Shown here: in pieces, positions 36,380-48,850 of the stretch | Numbering within the stretch: position 1 is the first letter of the stretch | Layout of the letters: the number at the start of each line of letters is the position of its first letter | Source: Amorphophallus konjac | Lineage: Eukaryota; Streptophyta; Magnoliopsida; Alismatales; Araceae | Assembly (NCBI GenBank): GCA_022559845.1 | Contig: CM040121.1 | Span: forward strand, 511,914,566 to 511,978,565 | DNA length: 64,000 nt | Direction of reading: 5' to 3' | Made by a program: the position numbers and the translations under genes | The notes under the pieces: model-generated | What the model saw: only the letters and a program-made list of their open reading frames with translations | What the model was told of the DNA's origin: nothing | The model's database searches: none

Positions 36380-37061
36380 TCGAGAAATCTCTAATGAATC
36401 TTCTATAATAACCAGCTAGACCTAGAAAACTTCATACTTCCGATACGGTCGTTGGCCGGCTCCAATTCTTGACGGCTTCTACCTTAGAAGGATCCACAGC
36501 GATACCTTCTTTTGAAATAATATGGCCTAGGAGTGTAACTTTCTTGAGCCAGAATTCACACTTATTAAGCTTGGCATAAAGTTTATGTTCTCTAAGTGTT
36601 TGCAAAGTTATTTTTAGTTGTTCATGTTCTTCCTTTGTCTTGGAATATATCAAGATATCGTCAATGAAGACGATAATGAACTGGCCCAGATATGGCTGGA
36701 AGACATTGTTCATAAGTTGCATGAATGCTGCTGGGGTATTAGTTAATCCAAACAGCATTACCACGAATTCATAGTGGCCATAACGACTTCGAAAAGCTGA
36801 TTTATAAATGTCCTCTTCTTTAATTCTAAGCTGATGATAACCTGATCTGAGGTCAATCTTAGAGAAATATTCTGCTCCTGAAAGCTGATCGAAGAGCTCA
36901 TCAATACGCAGCAATGGATACTTATTTTTAATTGTAAGCAGATTCAGTCGCCGGTAATCGATGCATAGCCTGAGAGAACCATCCTTCTTCTTGACAAATA
37001 GAACCGACGCACCCCAAGGGGATGTGCTAGGTCTTATGAAGCCCTTGTCTAGTAGTTCCTA
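36380..37061 (-). pseudogene. pol: Gypsy B reverse transcriptase
   Basis: [12 protein letters not shown] keeps the first catalytic Asp and FIDDILIYS the other two. A TAG at 37059-37061 replaces Gln of QLQELLDKG at the entry to the domain (compare C). LPRIDELF reads LLRIDELF. The frame breaks after PTTVSEV near 36432. Confidence 0.88.
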
Positions 37062-38234
37062 CAACTGCCTTTTCAATTCCTTAAGCTCCGTGGGGGACAT
37101 CTTGTAAGGGGCTATAGAAACAGGTGTTGCTCTTGGAATGAGTTCAATAGTGAAGTTTACATCCCTCTCGGGTGGTAAACTGGGTAATTCGGATGGGAAC
37201 ACATAGGGGAACTCATTTACAATAGGAATGTCTGCTAAGATAATCTCCTTGGATTCGGTAACAATGACAAAAGCAAGAAAAGCTTCACATCCTTGCGAGA
37301 TAAGTTTGCAAGCGTGAAGAGAAGATATGATAGTAGGATGCTTCTTGTACTTGATGCCAAGGAAGAAAAATCTTGGAAGATCGGGCTTTCGAAAGGATAT
37401 AATCCTATTTTGGCAATTGATATAAGCATCATGATCTACAAGCCAATCTACCCCTAAAATGGCATCATAACCTTTCATGTCAAGGCATACTAAGTTTGCG
37501 GGGAGATTATGACCTTCTACTATCACTTCGCTATAAGGATAATAGTCGGTAAGCTTTGTTATAGAATCTAAGGGTGTGGTAATAGCGATATCTGAAGATA
37601 AGGAGACTGATGCAATTGATAACGTTTTTACAAAAGTAGTGGAGAAAAAAGAATGAGAGGCACCAGTATCAAATAGCACAAATGCAGGACGAGAATAAAT
37701 TTGAAGAGTACCTTCCATAAGCCCATCATCCCTAGGCGCTTCCTCTTCTTCTAGAACAGCATTGAGGCGAGCCTGCCTCCTGCGTCCTCCGCCAGATGAC
37801 TGGTCCTTCATAAGGGGGCATTCCGGCATGTAATGCTCCATGCTTCCACAACGTAAACAAGCACCGAGACGCTTCCAGCACTCCTCAGCCGAATGGCCGA
37901 ATTTTTCACAAAATGTGCAAGCCGTGGCGACCTGCTCCTTCTCCTCCTTGACTTTCTTTTGCTTATGGGAACTTCCACCATTCCCATTCCTGGATCTCTT
38001 CTTACTATCACGGCTTTTGTAAGGCTCCGTGATGCTGAACTTTTCTTTCTTATAATGCCAATCTGAGCGTCGGCTGGATTCTTCTCCTTTCCCTTTTAAT
38101 TTTTCGACCTTCTCTAAGGTCCTTTCACACAAATACGCTCGTTGAACCATTTCCGCATAAGTACGGATGTTTTGGGTCTCGAGCTGCTGAATGAAATCGG
38201 GCCGTAACCCGTCCATGAACCGATTTACCTTCAA
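37062..38234 (-). pseudogene. Gypsy B gag C-terminal part, zinc knuckles and protease
   Basis: A continuous frame from late gag into protease. [15 protein letters not shown] and CLRCGSMEHYMPECP form two CCHC knuckles that bind [19 protein letters not shown] is the protease active site. Basic region RSDWHYKKEKF and KKRSRNGNGG lie before the knuckles. It ends at the TAG before the RT. Confidence 0.88.
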
Positions 38235-38725
38235 TAAATCGGTGCTGATAAGATGCGGTGCGTAAGGTGCAAGCCTTGAGAATTACAGTTCATATTCGGC
38301 AACCGTCATCATTCCTTGCCAAAGTTCGGCGAACTCCATAGTCTTCTCTCTTTTACGTGCTCAGAAAAGTACTTGGCACGGAATAGGGTAAGAAAACCAT
38401 CCCAGGTATGAGAGGCATCGACCGGAGGTGCTGGAACCGACTTCCACCATGTGCGGGCATCTTTGTTGAGTTGAAAGGTTGCGAGACGCATCTTCTCTTG
38501 ATCGATGCATTGGATAACATCAAAGATACGATTCATTTCATCTATCCAGTTCTCTGCCTCGTCAGGATTAGAAGAACCGTACAAACGCGGAGGGTTTAAG
38601 CTCCGAAAGTTGCGATGCAAATCACCAGCCCTTGCTCTTGCGCCAGCTTGCCCCATGGTTTGTAATGCCTGTGTAAGGCCAGCAACAGTTTGTTGCATAC
38701 CATTCCAATCTACACGATGAGCCAT
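38235..38725 (-). pseudogene. gag: Gypsy B gag N-terminal part
   Basis: ATG at 38725 gives MAHRVDWNGMQQTVAG, nearly identical to gag of C. WIDEMNRIFDV, WWKSVPAPP and FRAKYFSEHVKERR are present; then a small deletion near 38345 shifts the frame before EYELQFSRL. Confidence 0.88.
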
Positions 38726-38936
38726 GGTAATATAGGTACCTGAGAGAAAATAACAACTTGTTATTTCTCGTGAAACTGGAAGGAAAAATCAATCTTAAAA
38801 CTAATTAACTATCTTATCCCGGCTCTACCCAATTCTCACATGGGTGTGGAAATTCTTCCTTAGTTCATAGGTAGGGGTCCTTAAACCTTGGACTTATCCT
38901 ATGACATGACTCTTCTTCCTAAGTCCTGAGACTTAG

Positions 38937-38948
38937 GCTCTGATACCA
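38937..38948 (-). other. Primer binding site of Gypsy B (tRNA-iMet)
   Basis: Minus-strand TGGTATCAGAGC, 7 bases from the 5' LTR start, as in C. Confidence 0.9.
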
Positions 38949-38955
38949 ACTTAAC

Positions 38956-41900
38956 TGTCACGCCCCGAGCTTTTATGACAGCGGAAGACTCGCTCGAGGA
39001 ATGTGAACAGCCGGCATGGTAAACCTCTTGCAAGCAAGAATGATCAGAGCGCAAGACAATCACACATAAATGCAATTGCACAATATTTTAATCAAACTCC
39101 AACTTATTTCATTGATAATCAATATTCAAATACATCACTAATTCAATTTCCATTATGCACTAGACTCAAGAAATAGAAAATTACATAGACTCAATCTAAA
39201 TAATATAGACTTTTCTAAGTCTGCACTCTCATCTTAACAATACTTTCATTCGCTCTCGGACCCGCTACTTGTATAACCCGAATCCGAATTCGAATCACTT
39301 CATCTCCTGAAAAGATTGAAATAGGTAATGAGCACACTTGACCAGTAGGTATCTTTGCATCAACATGAAGGCACTATTAAAGTAATTAACAATTTAGCTC
39401 TAAAGAATGAGGTAAAATCATGCGAATGCGATCAATCATGCGATTAAACCAAAGTAACAAGATGATCAAGTAAGTTAGAATGAGAGTAAGTACGAACTAG
39501 CAAGAATGTAACAAGAACATGATATTGACCTTTCATGAACAAGAATGTATTGAGAATGTACTAGCAAGCCACGTAATCATCACTCCAGTATCTTTTGCTT
39601 ATGAGCAAGTACGTCGTGAATTTCTGTGGAATATCAAGTCATATACAAGAAAGTCATGTCGTGCCGTGGATCTTCACTTATTTATAGAGAAAGTACTCCC
39701 AGCACAATGCGACGCCAATAGCATCATACCCCATGGTTTATAATAATATGTTTCCGACAATTAGCCGAGGGGACTAGCATAGAGCCCTTGAACACAATCA
39801 GTGCTCGATCGCATCTTCAAGTATAAATCAAGCTGCTTCCACGCATGTAACAATAAAGTATGGCCAAGAATGTATAATTCAATAAGTTCATGATAACACT
39901 ATTCAATGAATGAATGCTTCAATTTAATAATGCGAGAGTCAAGAATGACTTAAACAAGGTTATGCTTATGGAAATAAATCGGCAGCATAACGGTACATTT
40001 CTTTAACTTTTATTTCATTATATTAAGCCTCTTTGGATAATATGGCAAGTTCTAGATCATCAATAATCCATCTAGAAACTTTGGAACATCAACTCTTGGG
40101 TCAAACCTTGGGTTAAGCACTCAAACAATGTGACCGTCAAGGACTGGGCTGTTACATGATGTGACGCTCCAGTATTCAGCTGTTACATTAGTCTGAATCC
40201 AGAAATAGTAAAATAGACTTAGTGAAATGTGACGGTCGTATATTGGCCGTTAGATGCTCCTGACGGTCCAGTATAGATCTGTTACATTGCTAGAACCAGA
40301 AACATCGATAGTGTAATCTCCTAAATGGGCTTTAATGGTACAACAAACTCGGCGTCCTACTGAGAATCTCAGGCTCGTGGAGAATTACGGAGGCCTTGAA
40401 ATAAGATTTTCTAGTCTATTGGAAGGAATATCCAATAGAGCAATCCTCAAGTCCAAGAATAATGTTCCTATAATGCAAAGTGTGAACTAATAGACAACAT
40501 ACCGGAATATGTGCCATGTACTTAAAGAAAATGACTCTATTGATAAGAGAGAATGTGTAACAATATGAAATCATTATAAAACTCCGTCAATACATCATTT
40601 AAAATCATGGAGTTAATACAAACTATGGAGTTTTGGCCAATGAAACTTACATAACTTAAAATAGTTCAAGTTGCCTAGATCATGCAGATTCTAATATGAA
40701 TTAGTAAGTAAACTTAAAATCATAATAACAGGTCAAAACTTAGCTAACTAGGCTTATTTATAAGTTAACTTAACTGGTTACTATTCTGTCATGGGCTGAC
40801 AGAACACATAGTCTAACCGTCTAACAGGAGAGCATCACAGTGCTTGTGACGGTCTATCGAGGGGCCGTTACAGTAATGTAACGCTCCTGTCCTTGTGCGT
40901 TAGAGACAACAGTGAAATGAAAACATAACAGAGTGTGTGACGGTCGGTCGTAAGGCCGTTATATCATGTGACGGTCTTATCCTGATCCGTTAGAGCCTCT
41001 GCTGACAGCAATAAATAACGATGACCTAAGTTTCAACTCGCATCATGTCTGAAAATCATACATATAACTTCCCACATGATAGAATGAAGGCTAAATGAAT
41101 ACCATGCATGGGTTCTCTGTGAATTTCACAAGGAAGTTCCTTTTTAACTTAGTTAGGGTTAAGAGTATACATGTATGCATGACCTACTAAAACATGAAAT
41201 TCATGATCTATGATGCATGAAATCAATCAAAACTAGAGTGTTTTTATCCCTAACAAGATATTTTTGTCAATCATGAGATGACCTACCTCTTAACTAGGCT
41301 TTAAGCTTTCTAATTTGAGTCGGAAAACCGTGCCCTAGTTCTCCTTTTCCAGTGATTTTCCAGCAATTTGCCGCTGCTCTAACTCCACGACCTCTTGACC
41401 TAAAGATGTGAAATTTTCAGGGTAAGAAGATGAAACTAAGGTGAACAAAAAGTTCTAAAGGATTGAGCTCTAATTACCTCGTTTAGACGTCCTAATCTCT
41501 TGATCTTCAGGGGTCTTGCGTTCAGTTTCCTGAGTTATTATGGTCTAACCAGCAACTTTGGAAGCTTCAATCTCCTTGGTTGCTTGATCTCTTAACATGA
41601 AATTTGGAGAACTATTAGTCTAAAGTATACTAAATAAAATCTTCTAAAGAACTTACCCGAAATTATGACTCCTTACATTGATTCTTCACGAGCCAAAAGT
41701 AAGGGTCGCTCGGTTCAGAACTAGGTCATATTTATAGGGTTTTGGTTAGGGTTTGAAGATTAGATCGATTTTAGAGTCCTTAATTTGTCAGAACCTAATC
41801 CTTAAGAGTCCTTAGTAATGTTATAAGCTTTCCTAAGTCGATCTCTTGCAGATAAGATCCTAAAGTTCCAATCTTTTTGCTTGTTCTTCCATTCACGGAA

Positions 41901-42286
41901 TTGACAGGGTGTAACGCATCAAGACTGGTGCGTTACATGGCTGTGGCGGTCGCACGATACACTGCTACATCCAACGTGCACAGAATTCAACATAAATCAA
42001 ACTCTTTTATCAATTACCCATATTATTATCTATAAAAATAATATTTATTCTTAAAATACGTAAATAGGCTAAATAACCTTCTAGAATATGGGCCAAACTT
42101 AATGGGCTTGGTCCTTAAACCTTTCGAATTTTATTTAAATAGGCTAGGTTAATTATTTAACACAATTGGGCCTTATAATGACTTATAAATTCAATAATCC
42201 TTTTATTAATCTATTTAGCCCTTATAACTCCTAATAAATTCCAGAAAATAATCACAATTTACTTATATAAATTTTGGGGCACTACA
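38956..42286 (-). mobile_element. 5' LTR of Gypsy B, a mosaic of B-type and C-type sequence
   Basis: Starts TGTCACGCCCCGAGC and ends CACTACA. TATA box at 41729-41736 (minus strand). About 39130-39550 and 40621-41140 follow the C LTR (for example GTTTTGGCCAATGAAA and TCTGTCATGGGCTGAC), while the sequence on either side follows the 3' LTR of B. The palindromic modules are present. Confidence 0.9.
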
Positions 42287-42291
42287 GTGAC

Positions 42292-42553
42292 GAGACACAA
42301 AGTCTGCTACTTCTCTTTTCATATTGGGCCACCAAAAGGTCCTTTTCAAATCTTGGTACATCTTGATAGATCCTGGATGAATCGTGTACCTTGATCTGTG
42401 AGCTTCATCTAAAATCTTCTTTTTTAGCTCTGGACAATCTTGTATACAAGATCTATTCCTGAATAATAACCTTCCATCTGAGGCCATTTTGAAATCAGGT
42501 TGTTCCTCTATTTTTCCCTTGATTTCCACTAATACGGGGTCATTATCTTGAAG
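42292..42553 (-). pseudogene. pol: Gypsy A integrase N-terminal zinc finger region
   Basis: EAHRSRYTIHPGSIKMYQDL and FWWPNMKREVADFVSR are the H2C2 finger side of the integrase. Element B enters right after FVSR; the core continues at 17459. Confidence 0.88.
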
Positions 42554-43879
42554 TCATCGTATTTCAGAGAGTAATTCAGGTTGTATGCTCATATGTGATA
42601 GTATAACACACCGGCTTTCCATGTCCATGCTTATATTAAGTTTAGAGAATTGTTCTAGTAGCTTCCACTCTTGAATCATACAATTGGCTAATATTACTCT
42701 CGACTTACGACTGAGGGCATCAGCTACAGGATTACCCTTTCCAGGATGATATTGTATTGTGAAGTCGAAGTCCTTGAGATATTCCAGCCAACGTCTTTGC
42801 CTCATATTTAATTCCTTCTAAGAGAAGAGATACTTGAGGCTCTTGTGATCGGAGTATACAGTGAACTGCACTCCGTATAGATAATGTCTCCATATCTTCA
42901 ATCCAAACACTACCGCGGCCAGCTCTAAGTCATGAACTGGGTAGTTCACCTCGTGCTTCTTCAATTGGCAAGAAGAGTAAGCTATAACTTTCCCTTGTTG
43001 CATTAAAACACACCCGAGGCCAATGCCCGACTCATCGGTGTATACCTCGAATTTCTCTCCTTCAACTGGCAAAGCTAAGACTGGGGCAGTAGTTAGGTGA
43101 TCCTTGAGAGCTTGGAAGCTTCTTTCACATTCCTCGCTCCATTCATAACGGATCTCCTTGTGAGTTAGCCTAGTGAGTGGTACGGCGATCTTGGAGAAAT
43201 CCTTGATGAATCACCGGTAATAGCCCGCAAGACCCAAGAAACTACGGATCTCGCTAGCATTGGTCGGTCTTTCCCAATTCCTTACAGCTTCAACTTTTGC
43301 TGGATCTACAGATAGTCCGTCCTTCGAAATCACATGTCCTAGGAAGGATACTTCTTCCAGCCAGAATTCACACTTACTGAGCTTTGCATATAATTGATTT
43401 ATCCTCAATATCTGTAATGCAATCCGCAAATTATCCTCATGCTCTTCCTTGGTCTTTGAATATATCAATATATCATCGATGAAAATCACCACGAACTGAT
43501 CTAGATGAGGCCTGAATATAATATTCATCAACTGCATAAAGACTGCAGGGGCATTGGTTAGTCTAAAAGGCATAACAACAAATTCATAGTGCCCATACCT
43601 GCTCCTGAACGCGGTCTTATGAATGTCCTCATCTTTGATCCTTAGTTGGTGATATCCCGACCTGAGATCGGTCTTTGAGAAATACTTGGATCCAGATATT
43701 TGATCAAATAACTCATCGATTCTCGGTAGTGGATACTTGTTCTTGATAGTGAGATGATTCAACTGTCGATAATCGATGCATAACCTCATGGATCCATCCT
43801 TTTTCTTCACAAATAGTACAGGTGCTCCCCACGGGGAAGTACTCGGCCTTATAAATTCTTTCTTAAGAAGTTCCATCAA
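42554..43879 (-). pseudogene. pol: Gypsy A reverse transcriptase and RNase H
   Basis: [33 protein letters not shown] (catalytic Asp kept), [26 protein letters not shown]. RNase [49 protein letters not shown]. Stops: TGA at 43211-43213 (Arg of YYRRFIKDF) and TAG at 42818-42820 (Gln of FSQKELN), each one C-to-T change from the codon in B or C, and a frame break near 42550. Ends in [13 protein letters not shown]. Confidence 0.9.
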
Positions 43880-44580
43880 TTATTCCTTTAACTCCTTGAG
43901 CTCGGCAGGGGACATCCTATATGGTGCTTAAGAAACTGGACCAACACCAGGGACCAAGTCGATGGTGAAGGCCACTTCTCTTTGTGGGGTAGTCCAGGCA
44001 AATCTTTCGGAAACACATCCGGGAATTCTTGTACTACTGGGATGTCTTCTATCCTAGACTCCTTGGTCTCCTTAATGGTGACAAGAGCAAGGAAAGATAT
44101 GCATCCATTCCTTATTAACTTGCTAGCTCGAAGAGATAATATAAGAGGTGACTTGCTCCGACTCTTAGGGCTAGTATAAACTAGTTCCGGGAACTCCTTG
44201 AAAGTAACCTTGCTGTTACGGCAATCAACAGTTGCCTGGTACTTGGATAACCAATCAGCTCCTAATATGATATCATAGTCCTTCATATCTAGGCATATGA
44301 GGTCGATAGGGAGGTTTCTTCCTTTAACCAAGACTTCACAATTTTGGTAATGGTGAGCAATATCGGCCTCGTTTCCAAGAGGAGTTGAGATAACTAATTT
44401 TATCCACTCTGGTTCCATAGGTAGCAGGTCAGTAAACTTCTTGGAGACAAAAGAATGCGATGCACCAGTATCAAATAAGACATGTGCAGACTTGGAACAA
44501 ACTTGCAGCGTACTTTCCACTAGTCCTCCCTCGTCTTGATCTGCCTCCTTAATAGCTTGGAGACGTGCATTCTTCGTCAC
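43880..44580 (-). pseudogene. Gypsy A aspartic protease
   Basis: [16 protein letters not shown] is the active site; MKDYDIILGADWLSKY is the second conserved part of Gypsy proteases. The frame is lost by a one-base change in LPHKEKWPS, where REV(A/N)FTI is expected, so RT is out of frame with protease. Confidence 0.87.
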
Positions 44581-45510
44581 CGGGCGTTTTCCATTACCGG
44601 CTTGATCATTGAGCAACGGGCAATCGGGAATCCGATGATCACGGCTCCCACAGCGGAGACAAGCTCCAAGTTTTCTCCAACATTCTTCGGCCTTATATCC
44701 GGCCTTGTCACAGTGTGTACACACCACTTTAGAAGGTGTAGTGGTGATGGAGAAAGGTTTGGTCTTCTTGAACTTTTTCTCTTGGGAGGGAGTTCCTCCA
44801 TTACTTGGCCTCTTCTTGTTGAAATTGGGTTTAAGAGAACCAGAACTAGTAACCTATTCCTTCTTATCTCTCCCACGAATCCTATCAGATAGCTCTGTGG
44901 CATCCTCGAGTAACTGGGCTCGTCGTATCATCTCCGAATAAACTTGTATGTCCATCGGCGCCAGTTGTATGATGTATTGAGGCCTGAGCCCATTAAGAAA
45001 TCTCCTAACTTTCATCTTCTAGGTACTGACTAGATGTTTAGCATACCGGGACAACCTAGAGAATTGTGCCTCATACTCAGCCACCGACAAAGATCGTTGC
45101 TTCAGTGCGGAGAATTCGGCGACTTTCTTCTCTTGAATTCGGTCTAAGAAATACTTATTGTTGAAATATTCAACAAATTCTTCCCATGTAACCTGGGCTT
45201 GATCTAATGTGGCTTCCACTGACTCCAACCAGCATCGGGCGTCTCTCTCCAGTTGAAACGTAGCTAATAAGACCTTCTCTTGGTCTGTGCTTTGCATAAC
45301 TCTAAAGATACGTTCAGTCTCTCGGATCCAGTGCTCGGCATCATCCGAGTCAGTGGATCCCATGAACTTATGAGGGTTCATGTTCCTGAAACTTTGGTGG
45401 AGATTTCCCGCTCCACAGTGGGCACCACCTTGTGCCACCTATTGAAGTGCCTGCATCATGCCTTGAATAGTACGTTGCATGTTACGCCACTGAGCACGTT
45501 CGGCAGCCAT
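44581..45510 (-). pseudogene. gag: Gypsy A gag with two zinc knuckles
   Basis: ATG at 45510 (MAAERAQWRNMQRTIQG). FRNMNPHKFMGS, WIRETERIFRVMQ, FNNKYFLDRIQEKK and EYEAQFSRLSRYAKHL are capsid-like; CTHCDKAGYKAEECW and CLRCGSRDHRIPDCP are the knuckles. TAG at 45439-45441 replaces Gln; two further stops occur near 45020 and 44850. Confidence 0.88.
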
Positions 45511-45665
45511 TGTCCTACAAGGATTTTAGATAACTAATTAATATGAGATTCAACCAAGAATTGAGTATCTAGATTTCCTTAACCCATGGTTCTACCCAAT
45601 CTCACTGGTTAAATGTTTGAACCTATCCTTGGACTTGGGTTTCCTAGGAATTGAATATCCTAAAT

Positions 45666-45677
45666 GCTCTGATACCA
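45666..45677 (-). other. Primer binding site of Gypsy A (tRNA-iMet)
   Basis: Minus-strand TGGTATCAGAGC, 7 bases from the LTR start at 45685. Confidence 0.9.
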
Positions 45678-45684
45678 CAAAAAT

Positions 45685-48600
45685 TGTCACACCCTGGGTG
45701 CGGAAGGAACTCGGAGACGCGTGACGAGTTTATATCGATCATGTCAATCAGAGCATTAGTGTATTCGACACAAAAATAGAGCGCGCAAGAGTAAAATGAC
45801 CCGATCCTTTATTTCATCAAAACCTTCAAAGTACTTCTATTACAATCCTCTTAACGAAAGTGTTAAGACTCAATAAAATGAAAAAGTACAATGATTGACT
45901 CCAGAATGTAGAAAAGACAAGACTAGATAATGCTTGGATAATTGGAGTAGCTCTAATCTCATCACTCTTGACTTTCCCCATCTGAAAGAGTTTCGCCCTC
46001 GGACTTACCTGAAAAATAAGGGAAAAATACTATGTGAGCGAACGCTCAGTAGGAATTAAATCTCAAGAGCTAGCTTGCTTTAAGTAGATTACATGCTACA
46101 TGAAATGCAATAAGCTATGCATGCTCGCATAAAATGACAATAGAGAGTGTATAATAAGAGAGAATGTATATCAAGAGATAGTGAATGAACTAGCAAGTCT
46201 TTTAAGAACTCATGTCAATATAGCAGGAAAATCAAGCACGTGTATTTATCATGTCAAGTGATCAAGTCATGTCAAGAATTGACTATCATGTTTCAAGCAA
46301 GTATAAATAAATACCCCTTTTTGGGTCACGCAAGTTATGTCATGTCAAGTCGAGTCAAGTCAAGTACGAGATTGTGGAATGTCTATCGAGCTAGTCATGC
46401 ACTTCGGTGCAATGCCACACCGTGATCATTACAACTCCCATGGGCACAAGTACTTTCGGGTGCTCCTCCCAGGACCAGATCGGGCCCTATATGCGCCGAC
46501 ATTGATCATGTATTTTTGACATCCACTATAGTTATAGCCAATATAGAATTTCAAAGGAACACGCTTGTAGAAACTTTAAGGTAGATCTGGTGGAAAGGAA
46601 TCATAAGGATTGAACATGATGTGTAAGGACTTACTACGATAGTAACGGTATAACCACGATTAAAACTAGGTGGAATCGGCTCCCTAACTAGGTGCCATGA
46701 TTTTTAAGAATAAGCGCTCATATAGAGATGGTCGCTCGTTCTTGGACATGATAGGCTAGACAGAATTGAGGTCCACAAGTATGGCACATAATTCATAAGA
46801 ACACTAATGGCATGGTTTCCCATTCCATTAATCTAGAATATTCTCATGACGTCCAAATAGCATATCATGAGGGCCGGTATACCATGTTTCCTTAGAGTGA
46901 CATGGTAATTAAGTAATGTCATAAGTTTTAATGGTACAACCTGCTCGGCTGTCTTGAGGGAATTTAAGGCTAGCGGAGTCTTACGGAGGTCTCTATGATA
47001 AATTCACTAGTCCGGAGGAACGGAGTGTCCCGCGGAGAGTTCATCTATCACTGAGAAATAGAGGGTAATCGATAAAACATCACAAAACGTGGGGCTATTT
47101 CACGGAATGGAATATAGTGCCAGTATACACAACCCATGGTCAAGGGTTATAGAAAACCGAGAAAATCAGGAAATCAGGATATCAGTAAATTGACGCCTAA
47201 GCTTAAGTCCTCATTTTCTGAATTGGCGCCCTTGTCAGGGTCGTCAGTTCAGTAAATGACGACTGCTTACTCAGTCGTTACATCTAGATTCCATAAATAT
47301 TGAAAAACACCATCAATTTCAGATATCATGTAAATGACGACTTGGCTTAAGTCTTCCATTTATTAAACAACGTCCTAGTCAGGGGCGTCAAATGTAAAAA
47401 TGATGACAGGGTGTATGTCGTGAATTCCATTATCAAGGGAATTATAACATTTCAGAATTTCACAATTTATCACTAAATTGGCGCCCGTGTATAAGGGCGG
47501 TAATTCAATTGACGACCTAATAACAGTCGTTATTTCTTTGTCCTATGATTTGCACCGGGCAGGTATAATCGTAGATACATGGATTTTGGAGTATGTCTGA
47601 TCAGGAAACTAAAGACATGTATAGGTAGAGAAAAATAACATGACTTTATCAGTTTGTCTATGCATTAGTTTGCATGTAATGGCTCATAGTTATTAAATTT
47701 TTGAGCATGCGTAATTATTCATTAACTAGACAATTGACGACTATTTGCACTGTCGTTAAATCAAATAGCGCCCTCACTTGGGTTGCTATTTCAATTCATG
47801 CAGTAAACAATGAAAACCTCAATCCAGAGGGATCTCTGCAATCCCTTACAGACCTATATGCATGTATACAAGCCTAAAATTATTAAATTTGGCTTAATGC
47901 TTGAGAAAACCTACCTTTTTGATACTTTGGATGATCCTGATTTAGCTAAGAATATGTGAAGATCCGATACTCTGTTTTCAACAGAGTAACTAGGTAGTCA
48001 ACAAGAGCAGCAGCTCTCCAACAATTGCAACAGCAGCACCCCTTCGGAGAAGCTGCAGGATGATGATATGAAGATACGGGAGTGTGGCTTCAGCAGTGCA
48101 GTAGGAACAAGGAAGAAGAAGATGATTCTTCCACGTTCTTGACAGGAAGAAGGCGGCAAGAACAGCAACGCAGCAGCCTCTTTGGTCCAAAGAAATAGAG
48201 AAGCAGAAGGCTTCCCTCGAATCCCCAAAACCTTCAGAAGAAGAAGCTTTATGCTTCTCCACAGTAATACGTGAAGAACTGTCGAAGAAGCAGAAAATGG
48301 CTTCCTCCCTTCACAGTATCGGCAGCAAGAGGAAGAGGAAGAAGACGAAGAAGAACTTCCACGGCAGAGGAGTAGCAGCAGGACGTCTTTGGCAAATAGG
48401 GTCAACATGGGTTCGATGGAGGGGATGGTATTTATAGGGGAAGGAATAGGATTAAACTTTCTATGTAGAATCCTTACTAAACTTAAATATCCACGTATCG
48501 ATCCCTTTCCATAATCAAAACTGACCCAGATAACATCTCTGTTCGAACCAAACACCAACGGGTCCCATTTGTAAATGACGCCTAATGTTGGGGCGTTATT

Positions 48601-48845
48601 TCAATAAATGTCGCCTGTATACTCAGTCTTCAATTCCTTATATGACGCATGTATAGGGGGCGTCAATTATTAAATTAGTGTCTGCTTGACAGTCTTCAAT
48701 TAAAATGACGACTTGATCGGAGGCGTTAATCACTTATGACCTATTTTTTATAAGTATATATATATATAAGTTGGGCCTTTATTATTGGGTTGAATCTTTT
48801 AATCTATTTAAGATTTTATCCCTTTAATTTATCAGGGTTGCTACA
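45685..48845 (-). mobile_element. 5' LTR of Gypsy A
   Basis: 3161 bp, starts TGTCACACCC and ends GTTGCTACA, followed by TGTTC and the Copia gag. Uninterrupted reference copy for the split 3' LTR. The TATA box lies at 48429-48436 (minus strand). Palindrome-like modules at 47190-47790 and 48575-48735. The overlapping frames at 47990-48558 lie around and just downstream of the TATA box and have no protein features. Confidence 0.92.
48429..48436 (-). promoter_or_regulatory. TATA box of the Gypsy A 5' LTR
   Basis: TATAAATA on the minus strand, followed by CATCCCCTCC, at the same place in both LTRs of A (15641-15648). It would start transcription about 30 bases on, leaving a leader of about 2.7 kb before the primer site. 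Confidence 0.65.
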
Positions 48846-48850
48846 TGTTC

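Larger units (their letters stand above)
17465..42286 (-). mobile_element. Gypsy element B (Tekay/Del-like), inserted in the integrase of A
   Basis: Two LTRs of ~3.3 kb (17465-20785 and 38956-42286), polypurine tract beside the left one and iMet primer site beside the right one. The flanks rejoin the A integrase. The duplication is imperfect (GTGAG at 17460-17464, GTGAC at 42287-42291) and the left LTR starts TT rather than TG. Its genes are very close to those of C and less close to A. Without element C it is about 11.3 kb. Every gene carries at least one frameshift or stop. Confidence 0.9.
3114..48845 (-). mobile_element. Gypsy element A (Tekay/Del-like), host of the Harbinger and of elements B, C and D
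   Basis: It has LTRs at both ends (TG...CA), the perfect 5-bp duplication TGTTC outside, a polypurine tract next to the left LTR and a tRNA-iMet primer site next to the right LTR, so it reads on the minus strand. Without its insertions (Harbinger 9.8 kb, B 24.8 kb) it would be about 11 kb. Gag has a double CCHC knuckle; pol order is protease, RT, RNase H, integrase, with a chromodomain-like tail, as in Tekay/Del. A hand alignment of the first ~122 bases of the two LTRs gives 11 differences, 10 of them transitions. All genes are broken. Confidence 0.92.
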
